Shown here in pieces: positions 13,967 through 27,214 of a stretch of DNA of 64,000 nt. The stretch's first letter is position 1; the number at the start of each line of letters is the position of its first letter. The DNA lies in contig JANTQA010000032.1 in assembly GCA_027625915.1 (NCBI GenBank), forward strand, positions 1,364,001-1,428,000. Direction: 5' to 3'. The notes under the pieces were generated by a model. That model searched no databases and was not told the origin of the DNA. It was given only the letters and a program-made list of their open reading frames with translations. The position numbers were made by a program, and so were the translations under genes. The stretch comes from Anaeramoeba flamelloides (taxonomy: Eukaryota; Metamonada; Anaeramoebidae).

Positions 13967-14294
13967 TTGAAAGAATTGATTGAAAAAAATAAAAAAAAAA
14001 ATGAATTTTCACAATAAGATTATTAAATTCAAAATTGAGAATTATAAGCTTGTTATTCTCATGGTAGAATTGAATTTTCTCTCTGATTGGATTTAAAAGA
14101 TAAGTGTGATAATATTTTGGTTGATTCTATCCTCTGTCCTTTCTGAAATTTTTCTATCATTTTGGATTCTTGGTTCTTCCAAAATTTGGAGAATAAATCA
14201 TAGAAAAGATAAAGAAATAAGTGAGAACTAATTGCTTCTATAATAAAGAAAACTCTATTTGTCTCAAAAAAAAACGAAAAAAGAAAATGAAGTA
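13967..14294. other. upstream region of USP gene, no gene seen
   Basis: AT-rich sequence in front of the proposed USP start. I see no open frame with protein-like composition and cannot place a promoter. A small ORF trace lies further on at 14500-14580, but it is too short to support. Confidence 0.4.
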
Positions 14295-14471
14295 CTGGTA
14301 TTTGAATAATAAATGGGATTTTTTTTCACTTCATTTTTAATTTCTCTTTTTTAAGAGAATATAGATCGAGAACCTCAAATTGGAACCTAATTTCTTTGAG
14401 AACTTTATTTATAAAAAAAAAATATGGAAAAGGAAGTGAAAATTCTTTCCCATTTAGAATTCAAATACCAG
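14295..14471. mobile_element. 177-base palindromic MITE flanked by TA
   Basis: The left end CTGGTATTTGAATAATAAAT and the reverse complement of the right end CTGGTATTTGAATTCTAAAT match over more than 25 bases, followed by a weaker inverted TTTTCACTTC. Both ends abut the dinucleotide TA, as expected of Tc1/mariner-type target duplication. There is no coding capacity. A right end of the same family lies at about 27640-27658. Confidence 0.75.
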
Positions 14472-15180
14472 TATAAATTTTTTCCCTTTCTTATTCAAAC
14501 AATTATCAAGTTTCAGCTTCAAATTCTGATTTAAATTTTCAAAAACCCTCAAAAGAACTTCAAACAACGATCTAACAAGAAGCAAGGTGACTAAAAATTT
14601 ATAAAGACTTTAAAATTGCCTGTCATTTTTGATTCAAACTGAAGAGAAATCGTTTTTTTTATGTTATTATTTTTATTGTTGTCTTTTAATTTTTAGCTTA
14701 GCTCAATCAATTCAGTTAAAACTAAATTAAGAAATCTTTACAAGATATAAAATTGCCGACTTTAAAATCGAAGCCAGTTTCCTTTCAGTTCGTTTTTTGA
14801 ATCTTTTGACACCCAAAATGAATTAATCTCTTTTTTTCCAACTCTATTTACAGAAATGTTTTTTATCAAAACTTTTCACTTCGAAAACCAAAACAGTCAA
14901 TTATTTAACCTTATAATTGTTGGTAAACTGATTACTAAAGAAATGAGTAATTTAATTTCCTTCTATCAGTGGTATGTTGATACTACCTTTAAAGTTTGAT
15001 AGCAGTCTTAATTTTTATTGTTTCAAACAAATCTTTTAATTTTTTTGTTGTTTGTTAAAAAATACCCCAAAGCAATAAAAGTCACTTCAAAAAAAAGTAA
15101 GAATAATCAGTATTCAAGGAAATAGTAATGAAAAGATGTGTCTTAGTTTTTCAAAATTTCTAGGAATAGAGCAAAATCAA

Positions 15181-15182
<2 letters not shown>

Positions 15183-15215
<33 letters not shown>
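15183..15215. repeat. (TA)n microsatellite
   Basis: Uninterrupted TA dinucleotides, directly before the second LINE tail. Confidence 0.95.
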
Positions 15216-15218
<3 letters not shown>

Positions 15219-15239
15219 CATTTAAATTCTGTACAACCT

Positions 15240-15590
15240 ATTCCTATATTAAATATAAATTAGAAAAGTTTATTATCAATTTAAAAATTTAGAAAGTATA
15301 CACATTATTTAAAATGATATCTTTATTGTATAAATGAAAATATATCTAAAATTTGCAAATTATTTAAAAAATTTGGATTTTATTGAAGATTTTGCTAGTA
15401 TTATTGAGATTTATCGAGCCGATAATAATAATCGTAAAATACGGAGATCTGAATTAAAAAAAAATTTTTTATTTGGTTGATTTCAAAAAAAAAATATTAC
15501 ATATCTTGATTTTTACTATTCTTGACCAAAAAGACGATTTATCTTTATTCAGCCTCGTCAAAAAAAAATGTATTTAAAACTTTTAAAACT
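15240..15590 (+). mobile_element. second decayed LINE tail
   Basis: Translated in the plus direction, this stretch gives NLDFIEDFASIIEIYRADNN and then RSELKK and QKDDLSLFSLV. These line up with NLDIIEDLDHFLWNCSYYEN, ISELKK and KKDSLSLLALV of the copy at the window start. The order and spacing are the same, so this is an older, more diverged copy of the same LINE 3' end. Upstream of it I see no reverse transcriptase core. Confidence 0.5.
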
Positions 15591-15639
15591 TTCCAAAAAA
15601 AAAAAAAATACAAAAGTGGTTTTTCTAGAATTTAAAAGA

Positions 15640-16225
15640 ATTGAGTTAAATCTTTGATCGTTTACTCTATTCTTTTCAGTTCTGAAAAAAAAAGGTTGAT
15701 TTTTTTTAATTCTTATTTTTGTTTAGAAAATAAATTATTTTTCTAATAAAAACAAAAATTTTAAAAAAACATAATGAAAAGTGCTTTAGAGTACTGTGGA
15801 GTACCTAGTGTTTCCAGAATTGGGAAGAATAGAGTAAAATAAAAGATTTTTCTCAATTCTTTTAAACTCGAGAAAAGCTTACGACAGTTTTCTTAAATTT
15901 AGAAATAAAATAAAACTTAATGTCGATTTTTAAGTATTATTTTGAATTATAAAAAACCCTACTGTAATTTTATGGAATTTTTTATTTTATTCTGTTAAGT
16001 GTTCTAGTTTTTTTGAAGTTTTCTATTTGATTTGTGAAGTGTTCTAGGTTTTTTTTTACTTTTCGAAATAAACCGAAATTTTATGAAAATTTCCTGTTTA
16101 TTTCAAAAAGTAAAAAAAACCTAACGAAAATCCATTGATTTTCTAAATAAATAGAAAACTCAAAAAAACCCAACGAAAATCCATATATTTTCAGGATAAA
16201 CAGAAAAAATAAGAAAACCTATCTT
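15640..16225 (+). repeat. complex dispersed repeat, copy 1
   Basis: This segment matches the reverse complement of about 43240-43800 through most of its length. It is built of internal inverted modules: a segment containing TTCTAGGTTTTTTTTTACTT is followed by its own reverse complement, and TCAATTCTTTTAAA modules occur in both orientations. It has no coding frame. It looks like a non-autonomous foldback-type element or a decayed nest of them. Confidence 0.6.
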
Positions 16226-17798
16226 CAGAAAAGAGGAATTAATCATTCCATCTTATATTATAATAAAAGAAAAAAAAAATAAACTAAGAAAGTAAAAAAA
16301 AAAAATAAATAAATAGTGAACAAAAAGTGCATATTTGATAAATACATTTTCAAATTATTAATTCAAGGAAATAATCATAGATATTTTGTGAATCAGAAAT
16401 AAATATTAATGTGAAATTAACCCTTTTAAGATTGTAAATCGTCTTTTAATAGAAATAATTATATCTGGAAATTACAATAAAAATAAAAATGAAATAATTA
16501 GTAAGAAAAAGAGAGAGAGAAAAGAGAGAAAACAATTTAAAAATAATAATTGTATTTTATTATTTTTAAATAGATCCCAATCAACGAAATGTGAAAAATA
16601 AATCCCCCCCCCAAAAAAAAAAAAAAAAAAAAAAAAAAAATTCATAAAATACATCATCATTATTAAAATACCTTACATTCAAGACTGTATTTTTTTTTTT
16701 TTTTTATTTATAGGGTCAGATATTGTTTATTTTAATCTTTTACTCGTATCTGTTTTGAAAAATATTTTTACGGGATTGGTATTTTTTTCAAATTTAGTAC
16801 ATTACCAAAAGAAAGGATATAAATTTTCAATAAGATTTTTTGGTGTTTTTAATATTTTATTCTAAGATAAAATTTTTAGTTATTTTCATTTCAAAGATAT
16901 TAAAATTTTTTATAGAATATCATTAAAAAATGTATTTGTAATTGCTAAGGAAGATTGATTATTGATATAAATTTTTTGTTTAAATCGGATTTTTTTTGGA
17001 ATTCATAGGATAATTTGAAATAGTAAAAAGATTCCAAGGCTTTATTCCTATCCTAACGAAAAAATAATATAACTCTTAGATATTTTTACAAAAATCTATT
17101 TTTTTTTTTTTTTAATTATTTGTCACATATTTTCAAATCAGGTTGATAATTGATTTTTTTTTTATTTATAATATTTCATAATTATTGTCCACAATTATTA
17201 TCTGTCATTCATGATTCTTTATAATAATCAATTTATTTGTTATCATTGTATTATTTTAATAAAAAATATTAGAAATGTTTTTGATCTCAATTATATATGA
17301 TATTTTCAAGGGGTAAAAATTGGTAGTTATTTTTGTTTCTTGTATCGTAAAAAAGTGTTTTCCAAAGAATTTTAATAAGAGCAAAATTTGGAACAAAATA
17401 AAAAAATAATAACATTATTTTATTGTTTAAAAAATTCCTTGTACCCTTACCATATTGTCAATTTTTCATTAAAATTTTATATATACATTGTTTTTTCCAA
17501 AAAAAAGTGCAATTTTTTTCTTTCATTTTTTGAAAATATTTAGAGTAACATTTGTATAATTATATTCAATAAGTACTAATTCAATCTTTATTAATAGTTC
17601 TCTTAATTTCATATTACCAATTAAAGTAATAGAAACAATTTCTTGAGAGAATTTTCTATGAAATGTAAAAAAAAAAAAAAAAAGGCACCACTTTTTTGGA
17701 AATGGCTTATTTTAAAAATAACTAATCAAAACTGTTTTTTTTTTTTTTTTTTTTTTGAGATTTTTAGTTTTACTTTTTCTATTTTTACATAATTAAAT
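16226..17798. other. AT-rich intergenic stretch, nothing recognised
   Basis: Long A and T runs, a short run of Cs before poly-A near 16605, and no open frame with protein-like composition. It separates the USP promoter side from the 3' end of the ankyrin-BTB gene. Confidence 0.5.
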
Positions 17799-20700
17799 TC
17801 AATTTTTTTTTTTTTTTTGATTATCATTTTTGTTACTTTTGGCTTTATTGCAATTGTTCTGAATAATGTTTTTTTCGATTTTAATAATTTCATTCATTTT
17901 AATATTTTCATTTTTATTACCACCATAATCATCCTGATTTTCATTTTTAGCTAAATTGTTTTGCTGAATTTTATTTTTCATTTGGTCATCGTTTGTATCC
18001 TCCTGGGTGTGTTCTTCTACCACTTTAATAATCTTGGACTTATTTTTATCATCATTCCCCTCCATATCGTTTTCTTCTATTTTAATATTTTCATTTTTAT
18101 TAGCACCATCTTGATTTTCATTTTTAGCTAAATTATTTTGCCTGTTTTTATTTTTAAGTTGATTATAATCATCATTCTTCTCAATGAATTTTTCACTTAT
18201 TTTAAAATTTGTATTATTCTTATTATCTGTTTCCCTTTTATCGATATTTTTCATATTTTTAATATTATATCCATTAATATTCCCATTATCATCTTTACTA
18301 TTTTCTTCTAGTGTGATATTCCCATCATTATCACCATTACTGTTTTCATTAAAATTGACCCTTTTTACTGTATTATTACCTACCTCTAAAATTTTGTCCT
18401 CTTTCTCTACCACCCTTTTATTATGAATCTCACGTTCCCTGATCATTTTTTTAAGGATTATTTTCTTCTTTATTTTTTTAATTTTTTTTTTATTATTATT
18501 TAATTGAATATTATTAAAAATATTGATTTGTTCATTTAATTGCAAGTCAAAACTTGAAAATTTGTTTAGTTGATAAAAGGAATTACAATCAATTAATTCA
18601 TCGAAATATATTTGAGAGTTAATTTTTTTAATTTTATCGGTGTATAAAAATTTTAAAAAAATTTTCATTGATTGTAAAGTTTTTTTTGAAAAATCTGTAA
18701 TCGTATTAATATTTCCATCATTGCAAAATTGGAATAGATTGAAAAAAAGTTTTGATCTCGCCATCAATATACATTTATGAACTTTAATTTTTTGATTTTG
18801 TTTTATTAGTATTGAAAAATCCTTTGATTGATTATTTTTCCAAAGATTTTTTAAATCTCTGACCAAAGCCAACTTGCCTTTTTTAATTTGATAATTAATA
18901 TTGAATAAATTTAATATTTGTAAAAAAATTTCTTTATCTGTAATAAAATTTTCTAAGCCTGAATAAACCCATTTTAAAAACTGCCCAATGTTAATTAATT
19001 CAAAGCATTGCAAAACTTTTTGAATTTCTTGTGGTGATTTATCTAATCTCCAGCAAACGATGTCCTTGTGAATGGGAATGGATCCACCATAATTGGATTT
19101 TATTTCCAGATCACACTGGCTGTGTAGATCAAAAAAGTTTGCAAAGTCAAGTTGAATGGAATCATAGGATAATATTAAATTTTTTATTTCCTTGTTGGTT
19201 AGATTGTTTGGTTCCCAATTAGTCAATTCGTGTGGATGGATTTCAATTCCTTTTGAAAATAAAAACTTTATTACTTCAATTTGATCGTTTTCTGCAGCAG
19301 TCATTAAAGGTGTAAAGCTATTTTCGTCCTTTAAATTTGTTTCCATCTTGTGATCTAATAATAAGTTAATAATCGACAAATTATTTTGAGAGCAAGCCAA
19401 ATGCAAAAGTGATTCATTAAATTCTGTTTTAATGTTTAAATTTGGCTTATATTTCAAGAGTTCATTCAAGATCAAAAATTCTGAATTCTCAATAGCAATC
19501 ATTAGGGCATTGGTGCCATCAATTTCATCAATAATTTCTAAATCACAGTTGTTAGTTGCAAGTAAACATTTTACGATCTCCAAATTACCATTTTGAATCG
19601 CGATCATTAAACTAGTCCATCCTTCAAAAATCAAATTGAGATCAATACTGCAGGTATTTTGATTTTTTTTATCCAATAACATTTTCACAATGCCTAAATA
19701 ATTATTTCTAGATGCAGTATACAATGGAAATCTTCCGTCATCAGATATGCAATTTAGATCACAATCGTTTGATATTAAAAACTTTACAACCTCTGGTTTC
19801 CGATGTTTACATGCCACGCATAATGCACTCTGACCCCTGTTATCTTTAATATCAATTGGAACGCCCAAGGACAATAAATATTTTAGTATTGATACATGCC
19901 CATTCATAGCTGCAACAATAAATGGAACATGCTTTTTGCGATGATGAGATAACCCCGTTTTACAATATTGACTCAAATAACGCAAGGACTCAAAATGCCC
20001 CTTAATGCAACTAATAATTAAAATCGATTCACCCTTTGTGTTTTGATAATCATAATCAAAACCTATTTTTAATAAATATTTGATAATTTCCAATTGCCCC
20101 ATTTCAACAGATAACAAAAATGTACTTGTATATGGCTTTTGAAAAATTAATTTCTCATTTTTTAAATCATATTCAATTAGATTTTTTAAGATATTGACAT
20201 TTTTGTTTTTTACTGCCAATTCAAAAAGTGTTTGACCTTCAAAAAAATTTCCTTTTATAATCACTTTGTGTTCTAATAAAAGTTCAACGATTTTTTCTTG
20301 GTTGTTTTGAATAGAAATATAAAGCGGATTTTTTTTCTATTTTTAAAAATAGTGTATTTGTGTTTGTGTATAGATTTATAAAAAGGGTGATTTTAAAGGG
20401 GGGTTAACATTAAAAAACAGTTTTAAATAATAAAAATAATAATAATGAAATGCTTTTTCGGAGAGTTGAAAAATATTGAAATCGGTTTTGTATTGTGTAC
20501 GAATGGTTATTAAGAATAAAAAAAAGGTAAAAAAAAATTATTTTAATCTGTGGATAAAAAATCGTATTCATTTTAACTAAAATGAAATGATAATGTTTGT
20601 AGTATGTATCTGAAGAATCCATTTGTGACACCCCCGATTAAAATATAAAATATTAAGAATTAAATAATATGTGTTTACGGGTAAATTCCTGTATTTTTTT

Positions 20701-23700
20701 GGAAAAAAAAATATGACAACTTTATTTCAAGGTGAATTCAATTCAAAAATAGAAAAAGATAAAGGAATAAGGGAAAGGATGGTTTGTATTGGAAAAATGT
20801 TAAAATAAAAAAAGAATTTATTGTTAAATTCCTCCTAAAAGTATTCCGCAAAAATAAATACATTTCAATAATTAAATTACTTTAATAATCTAAAAATGGA
20901 TTGGGATTTAATCGGAAATAATCAGTTAAAGATTTTTTTACCAAAATAAAACTTCTAAAATCGCAATAACTAAGTTTCAAATTCTCTAAAATTAAAACAA
21001 ATATCCTTATGTTCCCATGTTCTAATTATTTTGGTTCAAGATTTGGTACCATCGGTTTTAATAAGTGAGATTTTCATTTGAAAAAGATTGTATAGTGAAC
21101 TGGTCTCAGAAGGTATTTTTTTAATTAGAGAAGGAATTTTCAACAAAAAAAAAAGAACATATTTTAAAAGTTAAATACCCATAACAAAAGATTTTTGATC
21201 ATAGATCAGAGTTGTAAGTAATTATTCTTTGAAAAAATATTTTTTTTTCAAAATGCAGGATTTGTCACCAAAAACATATTACCAATCACACATTTTTGTA
21301 TTTTGACCCTTTGCTGTAATACATCAATCCCTTAAAATATTAGTTTTAAAAAAAAATTTGTCAATAATAAATCTTTGTGCAATTAAGATCAAGTTTTTCT
21401 ATTTTCTATTCTTTTTGATTATTAAAATTTTTCTTTTTTGCAACTAACAATTATGCAAAATATCTTTTTGTATTCTTGAAAAGCAATATATCATAAATTA
21501 TCAAGTCGGTTAATTTGGTAATAGAATAAAAATAAAAATAAAAATAATTGATAAAATTTCGAATTATCATGTGCTTTTAATTCTATAAGGGCGTTTTCAT
21601 GAATAAAAAAAATATTTATTAGAGCATCAGAAAATTAATTGTGTTAGTTAAATGTTAATACAGCTATTTTTTAAAAGTGGACTTTTTTAAAAAAAGTGCG
21701 TTCCTTCAGACTCCAGAGCATGTTTAAAGGCCGGGTCTACACTTTATTAAAATAGAAAAAATTACAAAAAGTATTAATTTAATAAAAGTTTTAAAAAATC
21801 CCTCACTTTATATAAAACAGAAAACTGAATAAAAGTTGTAATTCTGAAAAATCTTCACTTTTTTAAAAGAGAGATTGTCAAAAAAGTTTTAAAAAAGTCC
21901 CCACATTTTTAAAATGGCTGTATAAAGATTTGTGTAATTTTTTAAGAATTTTTTGATTCTCTAATTCAAAGTTTTAATTTTATATTCTTAAAAACGTGCC
22001 CTAAAGACATACTTTTAAAATAATAAACAATGTTTAACTAGTATTTGCTAATGTTGAAAATAATATTAAACGAGTTTACGTCGGGCATTTGATTTAAAAA
22101 AATTGTTTTCTTGTTTTTTGAATTTTTTTCTTTGTAATTATAAACTTTTTTCTTTTTGTATGAAATTATTTGACTTTTTTTTTTTTGAAAATATTTTTTC
22201 TCGTTTTTGTTACTTTTTTAAGTAAATTTTTTTCTAAATGTTAAATCGATTTTAATAACAAAATATTTCTTTCATGGGTATCGTAAAGGGGTACGTTTGA
22301 GTATTACTGAAATATTTGTAGCTGATACTACCTTTAATATTAAAATTGTATCGCGAAAATTAGAAGATTAGATTTTTTAGAAGGTCGCTCATCCAATTAA
22401 TTATCAAACAATTGTTTCTGCTTTTTTTTTTTTATTTTTTATTTTTTTTTTTTTTTTTTTTGAGGGTTAGGTTACCGCCGTTCCAGCACTATCACGAAAA
22501 GCTATAATACATAAAGATTAGTTGTTGATAATATAATTAACTTTAATGAAATCGATAATTAAATTTCTCTCATAAAATGCAGCAATTCCAAATCTACCAT
22601 GAAAATTATGATAAACAGAAAAAATATTTTCTGTATCTAACTTTCCTATCGATGATAGAATTTTATGGTCATATGATAGCTTATTACTCACCTCGAATTT
22701 TTATAATTTACCAAAAATATCCATTTGAAAAAAAAATTTGAATTTGAATTTTTAACTTTGAAACCTTCTGAATGATCAATAATTTAGAAAAATCTTCCAG
22801 TTGATCAACAATTTTTATGGATCTTCATTTCCAAAACACCAAAAAATCAAAAGGCAAGGCAATTTTATAGCAATTATTAAATTCTATCTTTATTCTTTGT
22901 AATCTTTGTTTTGCATTTTTGAATTTGTTTCATAATTAACAAGATTTTTTTTCCAGGTTACCACAGAAGAAACTTTTTTAAACTAACTATAAACCATAAA
23001 ATCCTGTAATAACATAGAATAGAAGAATTTTTTTTGCATTTAGTAGTGTAGGAAAATCAATTTTAATGTATGTAAAATTTCATGATAGGGCTGAAACGGC
23101 TGTATGATAAATTTTGAAAAATTTAATTTTCTCTTGTCAATTTAGAGAAATTTTTTTTTTTTCAGAAACAAAGACAAATATTAAATTTCAAAAGAAAAGA
23201 AATAACAGAAACCATCTGAAATTTGAAAGTATTTTTAGATCATTGTTATGAAATTGTTTTCATCTGAGAGGTTATAACAATTTTGGAAATTGGAGATCCA
23301 CAACGAGGAAGTTTTTTTATCAATTTGTTTGTTAATTAACAAAACCAAAGGAACCAAATGAACCAAAAAATGGATAGAATAAATTTATATTCTTCTATTA
23401 TAAATTTTACGGTTAGCAATATACTTTCAGAGCCGTTTTATGGTTTGTTCTGTCAGAGACAACATTTTTGAAGAGAAAATAAATTCCTGGGTCTTATAAA
23501 TTTTCTTTGTAGGGTCAAGACAAGGAAAATTTTTTCAAAAAAAAATCTCAAAATTTTGTATTTTTGAAATACACTCATATAATAAACATTATTATACATA
23601 ACAATTTTCAAAAAGGTTTACAACTTTAATAGATATTAATTTGAATTAAAAAAAAAATGAAATTTTTCAGTAATATTTTTTTCATTTTTAATTGAAAAAT

Positions 23701-24919
23701 TTTTGAATTTTTTAATTGACTTAGTAGAGAGATTATTTTAAAGTATTTTTTTAATAGTCTAAAAAGAATCATATTTTTCAATTTTAAAATAGCACAAAAT
23801 ATTTCAATCAAAAGATATAGCTAAATTAAATTGAAAATCTGTTTTTTTATCTGTTTTTGGTATATTTTTTATCATTTTATTTTTTTCCATGTTTGAGTTT
23901 TTATATACATTCCCTGATTGTTTTCTGCAAATTGCTTTAACGTTTATTCTTTTTTCAATCTTAATTTTCAATCAAAAATTAATTCATTTCAACTTTTTTC
24001 ATTAAAAAAATACGCCAAAAATAGGTGTTTTTTTCAAAAGTCGGTATTTTTGAAAAGGTTTGTTTTCGGATTTTCATGAGTTTAATAGCAATCCTTTTTT
24101 TATTTGTAAAATTATCATAACTTTGAAAAAATAATTTAACAAAGAAGTGTAACTGAAATCAAATGTTATGTTTTGGCTAACTTTAATTTTCGGAGTTTAT
24201 TTTTTCCTTGTAGTGGTTGGAACGTGTGTAACTAAAAGTTCAATCAAGTGTCTCCCAAACTCCTTAAAAAGAGCAAACTTAGGCAGTTTGAAGTGGCAAC
24301 GTTAAAAATCATTCACACTCACTTATTTTAACCAGCTGTACTAAAAGTTAAAAATTTCAAAGTGGGTTTGGAACTGAGGTATCATTTTAGCTTAAAAAAC
24401 AAAAGAGAATGAATTGAAACTAACATTTTATAAGATACCTATGGAATGAAAATTATCTTAAGCGAAAGCGATCTCTTGGGAGAAAGAATAAAAGTAAACG
24501 AAAAAACAAAAAATTCATTTGAAAATTTTTTCCCATTTCATTCGATAATACTTGTATGTTACGAACTGTTTGAACCTTTGAATAAAAAGCACACGATCTT
24601 TGAGTGTGCTGATAGTGGAGGGGGATCAAAATTTAAATTAAAGCCAAAAGAAAACAAACAAGAAGGAACAACGAAAAAGAATTGAAAATAAAAAACAGAC
24701 TTGTAAAGTGAGGGAATTAGGATCTGCATCTTTTTTTAAAAGGTATTCAGCAATCTCATATTTTCCTTCTTGACAAGCAATGTAAAGTGGTTGTTCTCCT
24801 GAAATTAAGAAAGTGACTAATATGCGATTGCTTTTTATATAATATTTGATTTTGATCAAATCATCTTCGAGTATCGAGTTTTTGAAATTTTGTTTTTCAA
24901 TTTCCAAATTTGTTGACAT
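17799..24919 (-). CDS. ankyrin-repeat protein with two BTB-like domains
   Basis: A probable adaptor protein. Exon 1 is 24919-24701, starting MSTNLEIEKQNF with a first ankyrin repeat (GEQPLYIACQEGKYEIAEYL). The main exon is 20336-17799, opening at an ATAG acceptor and continuing mid-repeat with NPLYISIQNNQEKIVELLL. Both joins are phase 0, giving 918 aa, but the intron would be 4364 bases and its donor (GTCTGT) is weak. If the join is wrong, these are two genes or a gene and a fragment. About ten ankyrin repeats fill residues 40-440. A diverged BTB near 495 (IHKDIVCWRL) and a clearer one near 590 (IKVHKCILMARSKLFFNLF) follow. The last 220 residues are Lys, Asn, Glu and Asp-rich, with a repeated NLAKNENQD phrase. 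BTB proteins often dimerise or recruit cullin-3 ligases; nothing here names a partner. Confidence 0.8.
20337..24700 (-). other. putative 4.4 kb intron of the ankyrin-BTB gene
   Basis: No supported exon was found between the two ankyrin-coding segments. The stretch holds a TA-flanked MITE (21661-21920), many A and T runs, and a 29-base sequence near 23515 that recurs exactly near 28176. If transcripts do not span it, it is intergenic instead. Confidence 0.45.
21661..21920. mobile_element. 260-base MITE with CAGC termini, flanked by TA
   Basis: Left end CAGCTATTTTTTAAAAGTGG and the reverse complement of the right end CAGCCATTTTAAAAATGTGG form imperfect terminal inverted repeats, followed by inverted GGACTTTTTTAAA-type segments. 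TA abuts both ends. The internal part has no coding frame. The termini and TA target suggest a Tc1/mariner-driven element. Confidence 0.65.
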
Positions 24920-25249
24920 GGGATCAAAATAAGAAAAAATAAGTTATTTTCCTGTGGTAAAATATTAAGTGAAAGGAATATACTAATCTTGTTGTCACAA
25001 TTTGCTTTAAAAAAGGTGTTTTTTGGAATTAATTAATAACGGATAATGTTTTTTCTCCAGCATTTTAATTCTTTAATTGATAATACATTTGAATTGTTAC
25101 TATGTTTACAGAACAAGTTGGGTGTTCTTTGCCCATAAAATCTTGAACATCTTCATATTATCCAAATATATTACTCAAAAATACTTTAGTGTTAAGAATA
25201 TTTAATTGGTATCATATATTCAATCTATGCTTTTTGTTTTTATTGCTTC

Positions 25250-25560
25250 TATATAATATATCATTCAACACCCAATAATATACCTAAGGTTAAAATCAAT
25301 TTTGAAGGTTAACTCCTTGAGGTTTTCAGTAACTTTTTAATTAGGAATTGAATTTATTTTAAATTTTTTGTTTTTTCACCTTATTTATTTATATTTAAAC
25401 TATTTGATTTTTATTGAGGATAGAAATTTTAATAAAATTTCATTCTTTTTTGATAAAAATTATACATTTTTATCCATCATTTAAGAATTTGTTTTTTAAT
25501 AATTGAATTTTTATAAAAGAATAACATAAGTTCTTGATATTAATGTTCAGTTTCTTTGAT
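25250..25560 (+). mobile_element. old partial copy of the CAGTGATC MITE family
   Basis: The phrases CACCCAATAATATACCTAAG, TCAATTTTGAAGGTTAACTC and CCTTGAGGTTTTCAGTAA match the interior of the MITE copies at 36560-37022 and 49975-50456 in the same order. The terminal inverted repeats are lost or too diverged to see. Confidence 0.5.
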
Positions 25561-26599
25561 CATTTAATATATCAAATCTCAGAAAAAAAAATAAACATGG
25601 TAGATTGTAATTTGTAAAACACTTTATCCAAATCATAAAGAGTTATTTATGCATCAGTGCTTTCATTGTTTGAAATCCAATAAGGTAATAATTTTAATCT
25701 CAATTTCAATTTTAATTTTTTAGTTGACAAAATTTAGCTTCATATATAAGGGTAATTTTTCCAGAGAAAGTGTTTTGAAAAATATAATATTAAGAGTCTA
25801 AGCTCTGCTTCAAAATTATTGGGAAAACTTTTTCATTATTATTATTTTCTTTTTTCATTTTTCTTTCAAAAAAGAAAATCATTACACAATATTTTTATTT
25901 ATTAATCTGTATTGGTTATTATTTCTAAACACTTTAATAAAATCGATTATTATTCAAAAAAAAAAACAATTTAAGAAAATTTTTTCTTGATGTAAAAATC
26001 TTAGACTATTTTTGAAATTTAGTTTATTCTCAGAAAATGATAGAGATAGTTTTATTGTATATTGATTACTATTCCAAATGCTAAAGAAACTATAATGAAT
26101 GCGAATTTTACTCCATGGAAACAATCTAAATTAGGAAACTTAATTTTTCTTTACTTTGTAAATTATTCTTGAAATTAGAGAAAATATAATTTTCTACAAT
26201 ATAATCAATATTGGAGGTGTAAATCTAATTAGACATACAATTTGAAAATATAAAAAAAAATTCAAAAAATTTTTGCCATTTTTTCACAAGTATAAATAAT
26301 GATATTATAATTTTTATTTTTTATTAAAACAATTATAAAAAGATCTTGATGAAAAGAAATGGTTTTTTCATAATTTAAATGTGTTCAATACGCTCTTTTA
26401 AATACTTTGAATTGGAATAAATGGCATTATCTAAATATACCGTTATATATATATAACAAAACTCTTTTTCAAACATAAGGGTACACCTCTCAAATCATCA
26501 ATGCCATCGAATTAGATTGTTAATAAGATAATTACTTGTTGTGGTTTTCATTTTAATTATTCATTTTTTCATTTATTGTTTTTTTATTTATTGATATAG

Positions 26600-26935
26600 A
26601 ACAGTTGGAAAATGAAAAATCAAGATAAGAAGAAAATAATTAAGAAATAATCCGCCAGTTTATTAATGGGAACGGTTTAAGTTTGATTTCGAATGAGGTG
26701 GATGTAGGAATTAAGAAAGACCATTATTGGATTGAGGTATGGAACAAAGAAAAATGAAAATAAAGACAAAAAGCAATTCTAACAAAATACCCAGAAGAAT
26801 CGGGAATTTATCTTAAAAATGAGACTTCCAAGAACCAAAATTTTACGTGTCAAGAATTATCAATAAAATGTCGAAGGCTGTACCCTAATTCACCGTGTTC
26901 CACAGTTTTTATTGGGTTTATAATTTTTTTTTCTT
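26600..26935 (+). pseudogene. decayed coding sequence of unknown origin
   Basis: This stretch is clearly less AT-rich than its surroundings. One plus frame reads as protein in several pieces, with phrases such as FINGNGLSLISNEVDVGIK and FTCQELSIKCRRLYPNSPC. It is broken in several places. A splice-based reading of part of it as two exons around a 58-base intron is also possible, so a small living gene is not excluded. I recognise no family. Confidence 0.35.
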
Positions 26936-27214
26936 GACAATTTACAAAGCTATATTTCTCATTTCAAATAAAAGGGCACACCAATTTTTAAAATATTGAA
27001 TTTTAATTTTTATTGTTTTGTTTTATTGAGTTTTAAGTATTCTTTTGGGTGTTTTTTTTTGATGTTTTATACGATTTCTTTGATTTTAGAATGATGCTAA
27101 AATTAAAATGATTCAATTATGAATAATTCTTGAAATTTTTTGTGGACTTTTTATTTAAAAAAGAGTTTACTTCAACTATTTTCAAGGTAAGGGTGTCAAA
27201 TTGTACTAAATGTA

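Noticed and set aside
22510-22700. Minus frame of about 60 codons containing NFHGRFGIAAFYERN
   Set aside because: It has no start codon or acceptor that fits; a GTGAGT inside it argues against a coding reading, and open stretches of this length are expected by chance here.
24446-24685. Plus-strand 79-codon ORF starting MKIILSESDLLGERI
   Set aside because: It looks fairly protein-like, but it lies just inside the proposed ankyrin-BTB intron on the other strand and has no splice or family support.
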